A stretch of 64,000 bases of DNA from the NCBI GenBank assembly GCA_963971405.1, contig OZ020489.1:5952001-6016000 (forward strand). The letters are read 5' to 3'. Source of the stretch: Psococerastis gibbosa (taxonomy: Eukaryota; Arthropoda; Insecta; Psocodea; Psocidae). The notes under the pieces are model-generated. The model saw nothing but the letters and a program-made list of their open reading frames with translations, made no database searches and was not told where the DNA came from. Positions 60,773 to 64,000 of this stretch are shown here, in pieces (positions within the stretch are counted from its first letter, which is position 1; each line of letters starts with the position of its first letter). Position numbers and translations under genes: made by a program.

Positions 60773-61684
60773 AAGAACCGGTCCGAGTTCACTCGAACAT
60801 GCTTTCAATTTATCAAAATTAGTAGATAGAGAAAATTAGTAATTTTATGGTAAATATTTTTCCTATGGTTAAATTTCAGATATCTCGAGGGGGGGGGGGG
60901 GGGTTGTCCACCTGACGTCACTGGAAGTGAGGTAAATTCCCGATAGGTCAAACAAACACATTAATTACCACACAGCAATAATGGCAGGGCATGCAATGCA
61001 TATGAGCGCGAATTCTCATCATTTCTTTCAAAAAATAATTTTTTGGGCAAAACCAAATATTTTTTTGGGAAAGCAACCTATCCGGTTTCGTTACTCAATT
61101 TAACACCTAAAACATGCTTGAAGGTAGAAATCATCGATAGAAAGGTTTCGCATTTTTTAGTCATTTTTTCATTAAAATTTAGTTATTTTTATTTTTTTAC
61201 CCCAGAAGCAAACTATCAAGGGGCAAGCGACCCCCCGCATTTTGTCAACATTAATAACGACTACAATCTACGAGAATTTAAAAGAAATCGTTGGAGCCGT
61301 TTTTGAGAAATAATTTTTTTAGACGTTTTTTTGGAGTTTTTTGAAAATAAAACCCCCCCCCAAATTGAGTTAGCCCAAAAAAAAAAAATGGTCCCGAGGT
61401 ATGATTTTTGTGAACCTACATGCCAAATTTCACTCAAATCCACTGAGTAGTTTGCCCGGAAATCGACGAACAGACAGACCGACCGACAGACCGACCGACA
61501 GACAGACATTTTGTAAAAACCATTTTTTTGGGTTCCTGGGACCTCGAAACGTGTAAATCCATTGAAATCTCGGAATCGAAAATTTCGACCATCACAAAGC
61601 TTTCCTTATACTACGTATAAATTGGAAAGCAAAAAATAAAAATGAACCAGGGGTGGCCAACATCTACGTTTCATATCCTCTTAA
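60773..61684 (+). repeat. Dispersed repeat G, copy 2
   Basis: Aligns with 36305-37180 from AAGAACCGGTCCGAGTTCAC to CGTATAAATTGGAAAGC. It includes a GACAGACC module at 61472-61508 and then reaches the right end of a TTAA-type MITE (CATATCCTCTTAAG, 61668-61684). The frame at 61261-61509 (minus) is a by-product of the GACAGACC array. Confidence 0.7.
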
Positions 61685-61993
61685 GACATTAGACACTAGT
61701 GGGTGGTGAGCTGTTATCAAGTGTGTGCAAATAGGGATATCCGGCTTTTCAGCCAGGCCCATGCCTACAGCCCACTATAGTGTCAGATACAAGGCAGAAA
61801 GAAACACTTTAGGCTGAGAAATCTTTGGCAGTGGCGTAACAAGGGCGAGGGGGGACCCGGTCCGCCCAGGGCATCGCATCGCATACAGGCGCCAAATTGG
61901 ACAAAAAATAGTCAACATGCATATTAAATAACAAAAATCCAAAATATACTGCAATTATTTGGATTTCCTTGCGGAATGGGGGTTCATCCAAGT

Positions 61994-62209
61994 AAAATAA
62001 ATAAATAAATAAATAAGGACTTTTTATTGTTTCTATTACTAAGCCAACCTAGCGGAGTTAGGGCTATCTTACACTCAACTAGGAAGGCCCGGGACCACCT
62101 GCTTTACATGCCCTTCGAAGCATGGCCAGAAAATGTAGCCAGTGTGGGACTCGAACCAACAACCTTTCGGGTGAAAGTCAGAGTCCGTACCACTACGCTA
62201 CACGTCCCG
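61994..62209 (-). mobile_element. tRNA-Glu-derived SINE, minus strand
   Basis: Full copy, reversed, with (TTTA)n tail at 61994-62020 and an intact B box GGTTCGAGTCC; part of the tail hairpin is deleted (GGGCTATCTTACAC). Confidence 0.82.
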
Positions 62210-62214
62210 ACTTT

Positions 62215-63715
62215 GTACTGTTTATAAGCAGCAGCCAACCTGCAATAACGGTGGTTGATTAACTTTTGGACAATTTCTCTATCGTTTCCTTGAATGGAAA
62301 TTAATATTTAAAAAAAAAAAAAAAACTATTTCCGAACGACAATATCTCAAGAGAGGCTGAGCCTGAGCTGTCTTTTGTCCTGGGGCCCCCGCCCATTAAG
62401 AGAATAAGGCGACCACTTAAAGCCCCGCACTTTTGTAGAAACTCACTATTTTATTTCCAGTTTTGTTAAATACATTTTTTGTCTGCAAAATGTAAACTTC
62501 TTAGCTGACAAAATGCGTAAATTTCCATTATTTCAGGCCTATTTTATCATTTTTCATAAGCCTCGGGCCCCTGCGCAAGGGATATTAATGTCATGTTCCC
62601 TAATTTAAAAGCTGCATACGTCCATGAGAACGGCTTTCCTTTTTTTCACATTTCTATGAAGCACCACCCCCCTCCTAACCTATCGTTAGGCCACTACTCT
62701 TTGGTATCGGGGGCAGATCGAGGTTCATTATCACTTTGGCCCCCTTATCCGTTAGCAATGTAGAGACTCACGCCGATAAATTTATTGACGAATAGAGTTT
62801 TCCCTACCTAAATGGCAGTAAAATACACGTAACAGAAAATGGGAAATTATACGGTTTTCTTTCCAGCTTAAATGGCTGGGAGACAATGTGCATTTACGAA
62901 AAAGGCAACTTAAGTTGGAAGCCTTTGAAACATTTTAGCAATCTCTACCGATAAAGTTCCAATTAATACACCACACCACCCATCCTCCCCACTCATACAG
63001 TTATTAAATGTGAAATAATGCGATGGGGAAAAACAATTACTAAGTAAAAGTAAGAGGTGGTCAAAAGCTCATCAAAGAAGGCTCATGGGTAGAGTTGCAC
63101 ATCAATTTGTCCTTTTGAATACATTTCATGTCCTATACTGACTTTGAGCCTGCGCCTAAGGTACACGATTAATTAAATCATTTCTAATGGCCTTTGAACA
63201 ATTTTAATTCTTAACAGCCTTAATAAAAGAGTTGCGGGTTTTCCCTATGCCATTACTTTCTGTAAGCCTTTATTAAAGGCCTGGCCCTCACAAAAAAAAA
63301 AAAAAAAAAAAAAAGGAAGCATGGCTATGTTTATAAGTTCATACAGACACACAGCTGAAGAGTATAAGCTATAATCATGGCAGCTATGGGCAGATGGGTC
63401 ACCTGACCCACCTCGATTGACCCGGAAAAATGGTACTAATTAGGTAAAATCATAATTACTATGATTTTTTTTTTTTTTTTTTTTTTAAATAAAAATCAAG
63501 AAATTTAAAGAAAAGAATCAAAAATGAACTTTTCTAGACTTTTAAACAACAACGCGCGAAAACTACAGCAAAACGCGATTATTGATTTTTTATTTATAAT
63601 ATTACTTTATCCCATATCTGCCCACCACCCCTCCCTTAACAAACAACTGGAATTTTCAATTTTTTTCATTCGCTCTTGACCCACCTCATATTTCATCCTG
63701 CGGACGGCCATGGCT
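62215..63715. other. Intergenic DNA with homopolymers
   Basis: No gene recognised. An A run of about 22 (63293-63314) and a T run of about 22 (63465-63486) occur, with no recognisable retroposed gene next to them. Confidence 0.35.
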
Positions 63716-63716
63716 A

Positions 63717-63935
63717 CAAAATAAATAAATAAGGACTTTTCTTGTTCTATTACTAAGCCAACCTAGCGGAGTTAGGTCTATAAAGCTCACTCTTACACTC
63801 AACTAGGAAGGCCCGGGACCGCCTGCTTTACATGCCCTCCGAAGCATGGCCAGTAAATGTAGCAAGTGTGGGACGCGAACCAACAACCTTTCGGGTGAAT
63901 GTCAGAGTCTGTACCACTACACTACATGCCCTGAC
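63717..63935 (-). mobile_element. tRNA-Glu-derived SINE, minus strand
   Basis: Full copy, reversed. On the minus strand the B box reads GGTTCGCGTCC (one change) and the A-box region TAGTGTAGTGGTA is intact. Confidence 0.82.
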
Positions 63936-64000
63936 TATAATGTAAAATAAAGGGGTGGTGGCAACAAGAAGAAAGACTCGAGTCGGAAGCGGAAGGCTCG

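Noticed and set aside
61261..61509. Serine/cysteine-rich repeat protein on the minus strand
   Set aside because: It is the translation of a GACAGACC array within a dispersed repeat.
1..64000. An endogenous viral element or an undescribed defence or gene-cluster system
   Set aside because: No viral replicase, capsid or clustered non-transposon genes are recognisable; all long frames are transposon proteins.

Overview
The window looks like a non-coding, repeat-saturated stretch of an animal nuclear genome, most likely an arthropod. The support is AT-rich DNA without operons, a Ty1/copia element primed by an initiator-Met tRNA fragment, jockey/CR1/R1/RTE-type LINE debris, a tRNA-Glu-derived SINE, a SINE whose head resembles 5S rRNA, many short TTA/TAA-flanked foldback MITEs, and one short TTAGG-like run. 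I recognised no host protein-coding exon, no rRNA gene and no functional tRNA gene. Only two long reading frames look real, and both belong to retrotransposons.

Layout. 1-8.9 kb: intergenic DNA, a TTAA-flanked MITE nested in an older copy of its own family (2.85-3.66 kb), a 56-bp satellite with a 112-bp higher-order period (4.18-4.79 kb), a small hAT element with 8-bp target duplications and a remnant transposase C-terminus (6.34-7.10 kb) inserted in another repeat, and two MITEs. 9.9-11.2 kb: minus-strand LINE 3' ends that share a terminal hairpin. 11.4-24 kb: a 5S-like SINE, Harbinger-like MITEs, and LINE C-terminal fragments pierced by MITEs. 26.3-28.1 kb: a 5'-truncated LINE with an intact 518-codon reverse transcriptase frame. 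28.3-50 kb: more SINEs, MITEs, LINE fragments and several two-copy repeats. 50.67-55.30 kb: a complete, apparently very young copia retrotransposon (two 255-bp LTRs that read as identical, a CCGTT duplication, an intact 1298-codon polyprotein) that split an older TTAA-flanked foldback element. 55.9-64 kb: LINE and SINE debris, including a 5S-like SINE with a 14-bp target duplication inside a LINE fragment.

How the parts relate. The copia element carries all parts for its own movement (gag, protease, integrase, RT, RNase H). The SINEs and MITEs encode nothing and would depend on enzymes from partner LINEs or DNA transposons; the nested insertions let their relative ages be ordered. The most interesting signals are the 5S-like SINE family with target duplications, the conserved 3' hairpins in LINE/SINE tails (one sub-family with a rewritten stem of equal length), an 18-nt core shared by MITEs with different ends, and the nested insertions. 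I found no convincing previously undescribed multi-gene system. Repeat families were found by eye, so edges are approximate unless a target duplication is stated.
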